Shown piece by piece: positions 1-11,157 of a stretch of 64,000 nucleotides of DNA. Position numbers and translations under genes: made by a program. The stretch is taken from NCBI GenBank assembly GCA_015680685.1, contig MNCI01007938.1, positions 348,357-412,356 on the forward strand, read 5' to 3'. The notes beneath the pieces were generated by a model that had not been told where the DNA came from, searched no databases, and saw nothing but the letters and a program-made list of their open reading frames with translations. Source of the DNA: Gnetum montanum (taxonomy: Eukaryota > Streptophyta > Gnetopsida > Gnetales > Gnetaceae). Position 1 is the stretch's first letter. Each line of letters begins with the position of its first letter.

Positions 1-2352
1 GCTACTAGGCTAGAAGAAAGGTATTTTCCTAGATCGATTATCTAGACCACTCAATTGAAAATTTGATTGTGTGTACAGCCCTCATAGCATTTTGTTGTTG
101 CAGCTATGGAGGAATCTCTCTCTACATGGACGAAGCAGGAGGTAACTAGGTTAAAGGTGAAGGTGTATATGTAGAGGAATGTGAAGGATGGTATGGATAT
201 GGATATGGGTTCTCCCCTTGAGTAGATGGTGAATGTGTTTGGTGGTACTTTGAAGGGTAATAGTAATGCTGAAATGATGCATGACTTGCAGAACTTCTAG
301 GGGAAATGGGCTACTGAACATAGTACCCATATGGATCTAGTTGCCTATAAGGGTACTACTACCTTGGCAGTGGCATTCCCCATGATTGTGATTGGTACCA
401 CTATAAGTATTATTCATAAGGTTGTGGAGAAGTTCCACTTGGGTAGTAAGCTTGTTGTTGTTGGTGGAACTACCTTAGATTGCCTTGAGGGTAAGCCAAT
501 CATCCTAGAGCTTGCCAATGTGTTAGGTGAGGATTCAATGTGTACAGTCCAGACTCTTGCAAGTGTGACACTATAGGGAAACATCCCTTTAGATGTTTGT
601 ATTAGTAAATGTCACATTTAGTTTCATCATCAAAGTCAAACTCCACAACTTCCTCTACTATTGCAACTTTACCCTTACTCTTTGGTAGGCATGTTCAGCT
701 TCTTTTTGCCTCTTGCAATTATGATCACTATTCTACTCTTTGGATTCTTTAGCAATCTTCAAAGCAGTTTGAAGTTTTTCATCCAAATAGTCCCATAACT
801 TGTCAACCTTTGCCAAAATATCAGAAAATAATTTTTGGATGGGAAAAGTCTTTCTGCTCACCACTTCATCAAGTGATGATTCCTCCTCATCACAAAATTG
901 AACCTCTAATTTTCTAATAAAAGGATCCCTATTATACTCTTCAGCACTTTCCCTTTCTCATAGCTCACCTCCTTCTTTTTCTACCTACTCAATTAGCCTT
1001 TGGATCTAATGAGCTCTTAATTCAGACAATCTTCCTGGGCATACACCCCAAGGGTTCTTCTTGTTTCTACTCTGAGCCAATCTATGATGTGGCGAAGTTG
1101 TTTCCTCTAAGAATAATCATGACTAGGGCATTAGTGTAGGAGTGAATAGTATCAGTCCATGCTAGAATCTAAGGGTTCATGTACTCCTTATTTCCAACCT
1201 TGGATTTGCCTTCTCAAATTAGACACTTTACATTACATCTGATATTTTTCATTGAATAGTTCTAACATGGTACTCCATCTATGGATAGATTCCAACACTA
1301 AGGACCAGTACCAACTTTTAGCTTTTTTGATGAGTATCCTTGGGAAAAGCTTGATTTTTTACCTCATTATCTATATTCTATAAGGCACAAGCATCTTCAA
1401 AAGCTTGCAAATGTGTTTGCGGATCAAAGTTTTATCCCCCTTTAAATCTTGGGATATTATTCATGTCCAAGCACTTGATTCGACTATTCTTCATATGCTT
1501 GGATGGGATTTTCACTACCTATGCAATGTTGAGAATACTTCAAGTTGCGAATAGTATTTCATCATCATCACTACATCAATGATGCCAATGATGGTTTTGA
1601 CCACCCTTTCAATTTTGGTGGCCTTCAAGATCATTGTTATCTCGGTGATCACCTTCATCGTGGTTGTTTTCACAACGACTTCCATGAGAATCGTCAGATG
1701 AAGAAGAATGTTCAAAAGTGGATGAAGAGGATAAAGAGAAAGGTGTACCACCACTACCACTATAGTTTCTACCACCACTCTTACACTTATTACGATCACC
1801 ATCCTTGGATCCCTTACTATTGTGATGCTTACCCAAGTACCTACCATGGCTATCACTCTTTCCTGAATCAAATGTATAAATAGTGGATCACAAGGTTAAG
1901 TTCACACCTTTTCCATCTATAATAGGGGGTGGAGAATCTTCATGTTTAGAACCTTCAATAGGAGGATCCAAAATATCATTTTCATTTAGTAGGAACAAGG
2001 AATTGATGTAATGTTTTCCCTTTGTAGCTTAATGGAGTTTCTCCTGATGTTGATCTTGTTTACATTGTGTTTCATTGGGATAGTAGTTTTGTGTGTCATA
2101 TTCATCCACAATGTATTCTTCATTAAGGTCTACTATGCCTAACTTCTTTTAGGGTTTTGATAGCATCTTGGGCATAGATCAATTAGGGGACAAGATGATG
2201 TTACCCTCCATATCACATCATTGCAGCTATTCATCCCTATGTAGGATGAAGGTGAAGTTTACCACAATCTCATCTGGATGAGTGTATACCACCTTGCATT
2301 CTTGTGGGATCAGTAGTTTGGTATCTTTGTGCTTACGAGAAGAAGAAGACAT
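1..2352 (-). pseudogene. gag of element A, decayed
   Basis: The likely start codon is at 2,352 (protein begins MSSSSRKHKDTKLLIPQECK), about 130 bases inside the primer site, and has a counterpart at 27,261 in element B. After some 40 codons the frame breaks. A Gly/Ser/His/Asp-rich low-complexity tract follows (about 1,836-1,609), then the capsid-like gag region (about 1,450-900). Many stops and frameshifts make it non-functional. The open frame on the opposite strand at 331-576 has a paralogue at 25,237-25,527 only because both are antisense to the same gag segment; it is not treated as a gene. Confidence 0.7.
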
Positions 2353-2483
2353 TTTGCAAAACAAAATTATTAGTATGCTTTTATAATTCAATGTATAGTG
2401 GGAATAATATTGACCTTGAGGTTCATACAATGATATTAATGGTATTCACTTAAACATAAATAGCACACATTCTATAAATAAAG

Positions 2484-2501
2484 TCCCTAGCAAGGGCACC
2501 A
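2484..2501 (-). other. primer-binding site of element A (tRNA-Asp type)
   Basis: On the minus strand the LTR ends CTCATCA, then one T, then TGGTGCCCTTGCTAGGGA. This resembles TGGCGCCGTTGCCGGGG, the complement of the plant tRNA-Asp 3' end used by many plant gypsy elements, with several C-to-T type changes. Confidence 0.8.
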
Positions 2502-2502
2502 A

Positions 2503-3392
2503 TGATGAGTGGCAAGGTACCCCCTACATCCAACCATACGAATCACAAAGCATTCATGTGCGATCCAGTCAAATTTCATGGACTTTTTCATTTCCAGTGC
2601 ACTAGTCCTTTAGGAAGTGAATCTAGCCTTAAGGTCAATCATTGTCTTCCTAATTACACTTGTGACATTCGTTGGTATGGTTAAGTGTAACTAAGACATC
2701 CAATTTTTATCATTTTGTGTTTTATAGTTTGGTGCTCAAGATGTAGATAAAAGAAATTTGATTAACTAATTAACTAGCATTTAACTAAGCCTAACATAAG
2801 CATCCAGTCCCACTTTTTGTACACATCTTGAACCCATGTCTCCATTACTCAGTGGTCAAGTGCTACGCTACTAAGCATATGAAGTAATAACGCTGCTGGG
2901 ATTACAAAGCGAATACATGTTACACTTGAAGCAATCATACTTATGTGTGTAATCTATCTGGCTTAATTACTTCATTAATGTAATAACTAAAAAATATTAA
3001 ATAACTAATGAAAAATATTTAATAAATAATTAAAAACATTGAATGCATAGTTGAAATAGCTAATCTATCCAAAGTGCTACAAGGTTTATCAAAAAGCTCA
3101 TCTTTATTGTTGCACACACTATCGTGCTCAAGTAAAACAATGCTCAAATAAATATCCATACACTCAGTGACTCCTACTATGGGCACTCGGGGAAAAATTC
3201 TAACTTTCAAGTGGAAAAAATGCAAGATCTCTATTGCAACTACAATATCTACTTACTATAAATGAGGTTGCAAACACATATTTATAGCCAAAAATCAAGA
3301 AAACCAACACTGCGTCGATGGGACCTCGTCAATGTATGATATGATGCATCAACAAGGCCTTGTCAACGCAACCAATTGGATGCAACTCATCA
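2503..3392 (-). repeat. 5' LTR of element A (890 bp)
   Basis: Terminal inverted repeats TGATGAGT/ACTCATCA. It aligns along its length with the LTRs at 15,270-16,088 and 27,420-28,315. On the minus strand the U3 carries repeats around the palindromic core AAGGCCTT and related sequences, then a GACGCAGTG stretch and the TATA box CTATAAATA near 3,280. The R/U5 part matches all the other gypsy LTRs in the window. Confidence 0.88.
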
Positions 3393-3640
3393 ACTATGGT
3401 ATATGCACTTGAGAAATTCAGACATTATGTGCTTGAGTATCCTAGTTATGTTCACACAGATCATAGTTCTATTAGATTGCTGATGAACAAACCAATAGTC
3501 AGTCCCATAGTGATAATATAGTTAATGATATTACAAGAATTTGACATGGCCATGATAGATGAAAAGGAAACCAAAAACATTGTAGTTGACCATCTATCTA
3601 GATGCAGATGGGAATCACAAGATAATGATGAACCATTATC
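3393..3640 (+). pseudogene. RNase H domain remnant of element D pol
   Basis: The translation contains YALEKFRHYVLEYPSYVHTD, the usual gypsy RNase H segment (compare YALEKFRHYVLGYKVFVHMD in element B), followed by a VVDHLSR linker. The start of the domain is cut off at the boundary with element A's LTR. It would have encoded the RNA-degrading step of reverse transcription. Confidence 0.8.
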
Positions 3641-3839
3641 ATACCAATTTCTCAATGAAAATCTATTCATAAGAAAAACAATGGCTATCATATCAACATA
3701 AAAGTCATGGAACTCTAATTATGTGACTTATCTCACTCCACAAAAGCTTCTTATTGAATGGGATAAAAAGAAACAAAAGGATCAGTTCCTCCACCAATCC
3801 AAACAATATATGGAAATTAATAAGAACCTTTACAAGATC

Positions 3840-4900
3840 TATACTAATGGGCTAATTAGATGGCATGTTTAGAAGACCAACAAAGAACCTTACAGGATGC
3901 ACATGAAGAACCATGTTGTGGTCACTATGCAGGACAAAGGACATCACTTAAACTACTAATGGCAAGCTACTTCTGGCGTACCATATTTAGAACTACACAC
4001 TAATTCATCCAATCTTGTGAAAGCTATCAATGTGATGAAGGATTAACAATAAGAAATGAAGGTTCACAATAGTGGATATAGCCATTGGAACCATTTGATA
4101 TATGGAGAATTAATTTTATGGGGCCCACCACACCAATGTCTAATGGGAAATCATACATTATAGTGATAGTTGATTATTATACAAAGTGGGTAGAAGCAAC
4201 TGCAATTAAAGATTGCACAACCAAAATGACTACTGAGTTCTTTTAACAATGGGTGATGAATAGATTTGGAGTGCCACACATGCTTAGATAATGGGACTCA
4301 TTTTACATAAGCTACATTTACAAAGCCAATGCAACAACTTGGGTGAATCACAAATTAACTACACCATACCACCCCCAAGTAAAAGTGACTAAGCAAAAAA
4401 TCACAAGAATATTAACCAAAATAATTAGTTGATTTAGAAATAATTGGATCACTAAGCTGAATGATGCTCTTTGGGCATATAGATCCATATGAAAAATTCT
4501 GATAGGATATTCACCCTATGAACTAATTTATTGAAGGCTTCCTATACTACCAATCCAAGAACAACTCCAAACTTTAGCCACTACTAGTGTAGTTGACCTA
4601 AACTTAAGCTTAACTTAAAAGGAACATCTCATTAATCTTAACCTTCTAGAGAAAAATAGACTTGTAGCTTCGATGAGCAATGAGGTTCAGAAAAAAAATA
4701 CTTCAAATGTAGGCATGATGCAAAAATAAGACAAGTTTCAATTCAACCAAGTGATAAAGTTATCTATTACAATCCTAGTCACATTCCACAAAAGGCTAAT
4801 TTCCAAACTTTATGGGAATGACCATATATCATCCATGCTATGTACTGATTCAGTGCCATGCAAATTTATCATTCAACCAACCTACATAAGTTGATTCTTA
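3840..4900 (+). pseudogene. integrase of element D, decayed
   Basis: Gypsy integrase core: SYIIVIVDYYTKWVEAT carries the first catalytic Asp (about 4,150-4,200), followed by a damaged second Asp region (about 4,270-4,310) and TTPYHPQ near 4,365. The C-terminal W-x-x-PYI-like stretch is near 4,820. The N-terminal zinc-binding region (about 3,890-4,020) is barely recognisable. Several stops and frameshifts show it is dead. Confidence 0.75.
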
Positions 4901-6567
4901 TTAATATTCAACAAGTAAAATCATATCATGACTCTTTCTACTCTTTTCAAGACTTTACCCTATCTACTAGGCAAGCTACCATCCATTCAATATTCTAAAT
5001 ATTCACTTCTCAAAATAATCTTATGGGTGTCAAACTTTACACTTTGACATGAATTTTTCTTCTACCACTTTTCTACTTTCTATCTTTTCCCATTTTTTAC
5101 TAATTTTTTTCTTCTTTTATATTCCGTTTATTTCTTGAATCATCTCTCATTTTTTACTCTTTAATAATTTTCAATGTTTTATATTTTCAACATTTTTCTT
5201 CAATTTTTTATCATCTTTCTTGTACATATTTTTATTGATTTTTCTAATAAAGTGGAAAAAAATAAAACAAGATGTAGTTCCAATAATTTTAATATTGCCC
5301 TATATTATCAAATCATTAAAGGAAGGATTCTATATACAGTAAGACCACATCATCCATCCACTCATTTCTAATAATAAGACGTTCTTTTCATGTCCATAAT
5401 GAAATTCTTCCCACAATAAAACTAAAATAAACTTATGATCATTATGCCTAAATAGAAAAGTAAAGAACCAACTAGGAATGAAAAGGGTGTGACATCAAGG
5501 GGATTTTTGGATTCACTATGGCTACTACTATTAGTCTTATCCTACTATTAAGTTGTATTATTTACTTGAGTTCTAATGAAAAATGGATGTATGTCTAAAA
5601 TAACTATTGCCTTACCATGTCACTAGAAAGACATGTTACACATGCCTGAAGGTAGTCCTCTAGTAAGATTGACACAATAAAAACAAAATAAATGCATAGA
5701 ATAAAACATTTTTGGGAAGTCTCACTGGAAAGACATGTTACCCATGGCTAAAGGTAGGTGGCTTCTCAAAAATTTAAGAAAAAATAAAAGTATGCTAGCA
5801 ATAAACTACTTCCTTGAACTTCATTACCAACTGTTAATACCTCTTGCAATCATTGTAGTCTTGTGGTTGTTAGTTTTTGGATCATGAAATGTGATGTTAC
5901 TAGGAAGTCATATGGACTTGGTTTGGATCTTGGATGGAAGGTCTAAGAATTATTTTAATCATACATCACATACAAGAATTCATTATGCCTATGGTAAGAC
6001 ACCTCATGTCCCAATTTCTACAATCCTTTCTACTCCCATGCCACCTCACTATTATATATAATCATAATTCAATAGTTTTGTATAATATAGTATTATTTTC
6101 TCATTTAGGCAATAGCAACATGTGTACTTTGCAAGCCATTATGTTTTACATTCAACTCCTTGAGTACAGACACTTGTAGGTATGGCTATATAGGGTACTA
6201 AGGGCTAAAGCCTTCTTTGGGAAGGATCCACTTGTATAACTTTTGTGCTTCATACCTGATGACTAATTCCACATCATCTTCTATCTTCAAGACACTTAAA
6301 CCATCAATTCTCACTTTCCTACATTCTCATAACTGATCATACTTTAAAAATTCCTGCTACCATCTCCTATATATCTCATTGACTTTCTTTGGGAAAAACC
6401 TCTTCTTTCATAAACTTTCACTACTAAATTTCCATATTCTGAGCATTGCTTATGATCAAACACCCTTCAAATCATCTCTACATCTGCCAAACTATCCATT
6501 CATCCCAGGTTTTTCATCAAAAATTGCTCAAAATTCAAATTTTTTTGATAGTGACACTATAGCTATA
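4900..6567 (+). other. non-coding tail of element D between integrase and internal promoter-like site
   Basis: AT- and pyrimidine-rich sequence with no convincing coding frame. It contains blocks conserved with element F (43,860-44,800), including the phrase around GTGTGACATCAAGGGGA and a repeated AGAAAGACATGT/AAGACATGTTAC motif (5,620-5,760). It is best read as element untranslated DNA. Confidence 0.6.
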
Positions 6568-6641
6568 ATGTATTAGGCCCTAATACATCGCAACTAAGAT
6601 TTCGTATCTATGATGTATCTAATATAAATCATCTGTATATA
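6568..6641 (+). promoter_or_regulatory. palindrome plus TATA-like box upstream of accessory ORF in D
   Basis: ATGTATTAG-GCC-CTAATACAT (6,568-6,588) is an inverted repeat with 9-bp arms. TATA-like sequences follow at 6,622 and 6,635. The position equals the internal palindrome/TATA modules of elements B and F. The palindrome core differs from that in D's own LTR, so this is the weakest of the three cases. Confidence 0.4.
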
Positions 6642-6673
6642 CGTGTGGGAGTTAGAAATTTTTCATTTTCCAC

Positions 6674-6799
6674 ATTTCTAGCAAGGGGAGTTCATGTTAT
6701 TTTTATAACCCTCTAGCAACCATACTTCCAAACACCATTTCTAGCAAGGGGAGTTCATGTTATTTTATAACCCTCTAGCAACCATACTTCCAAACACCA
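6674..6799 (+). repeat. 63-bp tandem duplication
   Basis: Two adjacent, nearly perfect copies: 6,674-6,736 and 6,737-6,798. They differ mainly by one T in a T-run. The near-identity, inside an otherwise decayed element, suggests a recent slippage or unequal exchange event. Confidence 0.92.
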
Positions 6800-6855
6800 T
6801 AACTCTCTCACTATAGCTCCAATTTACGTGATATTTGAATCTTTTTTATCATGGA

Positions 6856-7252
6856 GTAACCAACTTAATCATGCGAGAGAGTGCTACATGTAAATAAGCC
6901 AAATTGGGTCAAATTTATCTAACACCAAAAGAGCATATTAAGAAAAATTATAATAATAAATAAGCATATTTTGTTCTGTTAAAAGCTAATAAACCTAATC
7001 AATTCTCCTAACCAACCATCCAATTACACAATAAATGAGGAAATAATAACTATGAGAAGTCTTAACAATGAAAAGTACAACTAATAAGGGTTACTTTTTG
7101 AATTTTCTCTAACTCTGCAATCATAATGAGAGCTATAAATAATAATAAGGATAAAAATTGAATCAAAACCAAGAACTCAAGAGAGGATCATGAATCATTA
7201 GGAACTTTTTCAAGATTTTTAGGTAATCTAAACAAATCCTCTACAATTGTAG
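6856..7252 (+). other. putative leader intron of the accessory ORF in D (decayed)
   Basis: By alignment with elements B and F, the donor corresponds to the degenerate GAGTAAC at 6,854-6,860 and the acceptor to ACAATTGTAG ending at 7,252. The aligned start codon is TTG instead of ATG. The splice sites are inferred only from the three-way comparison. Confidence 0.4.
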
Positions 7253-10001
7253 TTGGCTACCAAGAGACCCATAGTGGAAGGACCCTCATAAGAAGGAAGC
7301 AAAAGACTAAGAGGCAAAGGTAGATGACAAGTGAGAAAAAAATTTCAACAAGTAAAGCAGGAAGCTTAATCCTTCAGCATTCATCAGCAAACACCTACCA
7401 TAGAACACTCTTGTAAGATAAGGCTAAAGAAACACTAGCTCTAGAGTAAGGATAGCATGTCATGCTATCAAAAAAATGTCTTTAGACCATCCAAGAAAAT
7501 CAATTATGTCCACAATTATTGTGGAACTCAAGTTCAGATTATTTATTGAGGTTCTGTTTGCCAACGTTTGAAAACAACTAAAAGCCTCACCTCTATGGAC
7601 AACTCTATCATGCAGTGGAGAATGGTACCTAGGAAAAGTATACTAATTCTAAAAAATTGAAGTCTCTATGCCTTATTCAGTCCAGGCAATTCCCTCTGTG
7701 CCTTATTTAGTCAATATTCCTAATGTTAGAGAAAACATTGCATAGATATCTACAAGATCTAACATATAAGTAAAAAGTTATGACTACAAAGAACTCATGG
7801 AAAAGAAAATAAGGAATATAGTGAATTGTCTACTAAGGAGAAAATATACTTCAAGATATGAACCTACCACATTTTTCCAACTAAGAGATTGAATAGAATT
7901 TCCACCTATGTTGCAAGAGGAAGCACTATTATTATGGGAAGATTCAATGCAAATATGACTCTTTTATTATTCTTAGAAATCCAAAGGAATTTTAAAGAAA
8001 AGAAGGTAGGGAAACTCATATTATCATTCCCTTACCTCATCAAAAGATTTTTCAAGCAAGATGAGATTCTATGCTACAAAAATGATGTGTTATGTAAGGC
8101 CTAGAATGTGTCCTATGCTGAAATGTCCAAGCTAGTGCCACCAAAGAAAGATTAGCTAAAAAGCTAGTAAGCACTGAGGGAGCAACAGGATCTACACCCA
8201 TAGGAAACATTCCAACAATAGGATAAGAGCAAGCAGAACCTGGTGGATCAACACTAGCTAGTGATAGAGCTAAAGTAAGTGCTCCACTAGCATAAGAGGA
8301 ATACCAACCTTCAATGAGCCTTTTGAAAAAAAATGCAAAAATCATAAGTTGAGGAAATAGGAAGGGATTTGCATTATACAAGGTAAGAGATAATTCTATA
8401 AGACCTGCAATATCAATAGGAACCACTAGTGGTTAAGTATCTTTATAGGTTGGAGAAGATGAAGACTAGGCACAACAAATTTCTAAGAACATAGCATCTT
8501 TTAGGTCATGCTAAAAATAGGAGAAGGAGCCACAGTAGTGGCAATGCAACACTAGGATGCAACAAGAGTAGCCAAAATGATCATATATCACATAAAAGAA
8601 TCATTTAATGTTCCCATTATTCCATTGAGAAATATTACTAGAGCCAAAGATGTTGAAATGTTAGTTGGTGCATCCATGCCTCCAACAAAACATGAAGATA
8701 TCCTAGATTGACTACTGCAAATAGGCCAAGTAATGCAAAATCTCTTTGATGTCCCCAACAAAATCATTATAGTTCAATCAAATCTAATCTCAAGAAAGTA
8801 TAAGCTGTTAATGGTTGAAATGAGAGCTGAACATGCTTAGAATGAAGTGAAAAGGTTGCAACCTAAATTAGCAGCCCTAAGAGAGGAAAGATAATACCTT
8901 GCATAATACATAGCACCAAACTAGCTAGATAAATTTAGAATCAAACAAGTAATCCATCTGGTAGCTAGGAACATCCAACTGGAGATGGAAAAGGAAAAAG
9001 CAACATGGAATGCCTCTATGGCAAAAGCATAAATATATGCACATGCCAAAGCACTAATTACCCTTGAAGAAGAAAACAAGAAGACTTCTGCAAAAAACAT
9101 AAGTTTGACAAATATAGGAAAATAGAATAATGTTCTTAAGGAAATCATCCATCAACTTAGATAACAATCTTCAAGGGTCAACAAGATATGCAAAAATTGG
9201 CCAAAGAAAATAGAATCCTATCAATGGAGGAAGTCTATGCAATCCATCAAAGATCTACCATTGAAATCAGTGAGTGGCAAAATAAGGCCAAGAACCATGA
9301 GAGCCTTAAAGAACACTTCAAAGACTAGATGGGCATGTACAAACAAATTATAAAAAATAAATCCATTTGGCTAAGGCCAAAATTAGCTCCATCACCACGT
9401 AAATATCTAACTGGTAGTTGATCATGGATAGCCTCACCCATATTCACTAACTTGAAGTAAAGAACAAGAATCTATAGATTAAATACCTTACAAACTGCAT
9501 GCGATTAGCAAAACTTTGCTATGCTAATTTAGCCATGCTCATAGTAGGTAGACCAACGAATGAGCAGAATAGCAAGTAGCTATAGTGTACATAATGTATG
9601 AAAAATATTTTATGGATCAAAATATGCACTACAAAAACTATACATTGCAAATTCTAAACTTGAGATAGTTAAAGCCAACTACCATGATCAAAAGGATGTA
9701 GCAGCAAACCTCGCTCATAGAATGACAGATTATTAGGAACTATGGAAAGTGGCCATGACATTTGAAGAGGAAATACGGTAGCTCATAGCTTGATATGTAA
9801 AATCCAATAAGATGTTTCTACAAATGTCATGCCCATGGGAGGTACCAACTTTTATCCAACATTGCCAAATTTACCTAAATGGTACATGATCCTAGGTTAG
9901 AAGAGGAGAAACTTTGAGCAGTACTAAATGAATACCAAATTTCAAAACTTGGTGATAAAAGGAAGAAACCAATGGAGGAGCCATCACCACCAAGGTTGTG
10001 A
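7253..10001 (+). pseudogene. accessory ORF of element D, coiled-coil protein, decayed
   Basis: Homologous to 16,338-19,182 (minus) and 45,695-48,468. Conserved landmarks: a KLxLSFPYLIKR segment near 8,010-8,055; LQIGQVMQNLFDVP near 8,715-8,760; long charged, heptad-like stretches (8,760-9,350); and the C-terminal SCPWEVPTFI (about 9,826-9,856) followed by HDPRLEEEKL (about 9,885-9,915). The frame ends at a TGA at 9,999-10,001. The start codon is mutated and there are numerous stops. The FP-x-LI region loosely recalls the 'putative plant transposon protein' domain found in plant repeats; that link is from memory and is tentative. Function unknown. Confidence 0.6.
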
Positions 10002-10231
10002 GGCTACATCGAGCTTTACCATTTTCTTTTGTTTTGTTTTTTTGTCATGTGTGTCCATCATACAATGCATGATAATTTTGTAAAGCATCACTCAAACCAC
10101 AATGCAGCATTCAAAGTCAAGTAGTCATGTATATAAGTAGTTATGTTAAAGTTTGAGTACACCTCATGTAAGCAACTCTATCCTTCTTTTGGTTTAACTT
10201 GAGAACAAGTTTCCAATAAGTCATGAAAATA

Positions 10232-11157
10232 TGATAAAACCTTTTTTTCACAAGCCATGATATCACATCTACAATATCATATCTATAGCATTGTAGCCTT
10301 ACATACGTCATCATTGATGCAATGTAGAGGATCTTGATCAACACTATAAATACTAATCCTTGGTCACATCAAATGAATAACTTTCATTTAACACTTAGTG
10401 AAATTCTTGCAATTTCTTTCTGTGAGTTACACTTAGAGTTAGCGTTAGAAGTGAATGCCTGTAATGAAGTGTTGAACAGTTGTATGAAATCTTTTTTCGA
10501 GTGGATTGTACTTTGTCATAATTCATAATTAGAAATAAAGATCAAGATTGTTTCTCACCATTGCAACATTATACCTATTTTCTTTACTTTTACTTAATTA
10601 TTTTTCTTACTTAGTTTAATTTTCATTTCTTTAATATGTTTACTTTAGTTTAGTTCTTTGCATTTTCTAAGTACTTTACTTTTTCCATGTTTATTAGTAA
10701 GGTAGAATTAGTAAGACTAGTTTTGAGCATTAAGTGTAATTATTTGATAACCTAGCAATGACTTCACTTGATTTGCTTAGTAGTGGATTCACTTAGTAAT
10801 CCTAGTAATGGTTACACAAGCCAAGGGCATGTGCAGCAAGCTAGGAATAGATGCTTATCACCATAGGCTAGGATAGATTTACATTTTCAATTATCACTTA
10901 GATTTAGACTTTATTCTCATTTTCATTATGGAAGCACTTAGGATCAAATTGAGCCAAGAACATCATGATATTATATGCCTCACTGAGAGTTAAACCATGC
11001 TACTTCACTTCACTAACTCAACATGAGAGGACAATGATCATGAACCAACTATCAACCACTACCATACTTACCTTGGCCATCCACAAATTATGATCTAGTT
11101 GCACACAAACACTTGTGACTTGTATGGTAAAATGTTGAAATACCAAGCCACTCATCA
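10232..11157 (+). repeat. 3' LTR of element D (about 926 bp)
   Basis: It begins TGATAAAACC, aligned with the TGATGAATCACG start of the element F LTR, and ends GCCACTCATCA. GATATC-like elements precede a TATA box (CTATAAATA) near 10,345. AATAAAGATCAAGATT (about 10,535) marks the R region, and the shared U5 module follows. No target duplication can be tested because the 5' end is missing. Confidence 0.75.

Larger units (their letters stand above)
1..3392 (-). mobile_element. Ty3/gypsy element A, 5' part (runs off the left edge)
   Basis: Reading on the minus strand, a complete 5' LTR (2,503-3,392) is followed by a primer-binding site and then a decayed gag that continues to the window edge. The sequence at 1-2,500 is collinear with 24,900-27,420 of element B, which identifies the family. 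Protease, RT and integrase would lie to the left of the window. The right LTR end abuts the RNase H coding sequence of element D in the opposite orientation, so A inserted into D. The first five bases outside are ACTAT; the matching duplication would lie outside the window. Family assignment is secure; the extent is partial. Confidence 0.85.
3393..11157 (+). mobile_element. Ty3/gypsy element D, 3' part, truncated by insertion of A
   Basis: Plus-strand order: end of RT/RNase H (3,393-3,640), integrase (about 3,840-4,900), non-coding tail (about 4,900-7,250), accessory ORF (7,253-10,001), 3' LTR (10,232-11,157). The tail shares many blocks with the tail of element F (for example 5,340-5,520 with 43,910-44,100, and 5,900-6,010 with 44,460-44,590) and with that of element B. 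The 5' half is presumably displaced to the left by element A and lies outside the window. All reading frames are broken. Confidence 0.8.

Noticed and set aside
331-576. Open frame with a paralogue at 25,237-25,527 on the plus strand, which looked like a conserved gene pair
   Set aside because: Both lie antisense to the same segment of gag in elements A and B; the similarity is inherited from the retrotransposon DNA.
1515-1883. Overlapping His/Tyr-rich and Val/Ile-rich open frames on both strands
   Set aside because: They are different phases of the low-complexity GGT/CAT-rich gag tract; the gag frame itself explains the sequence.
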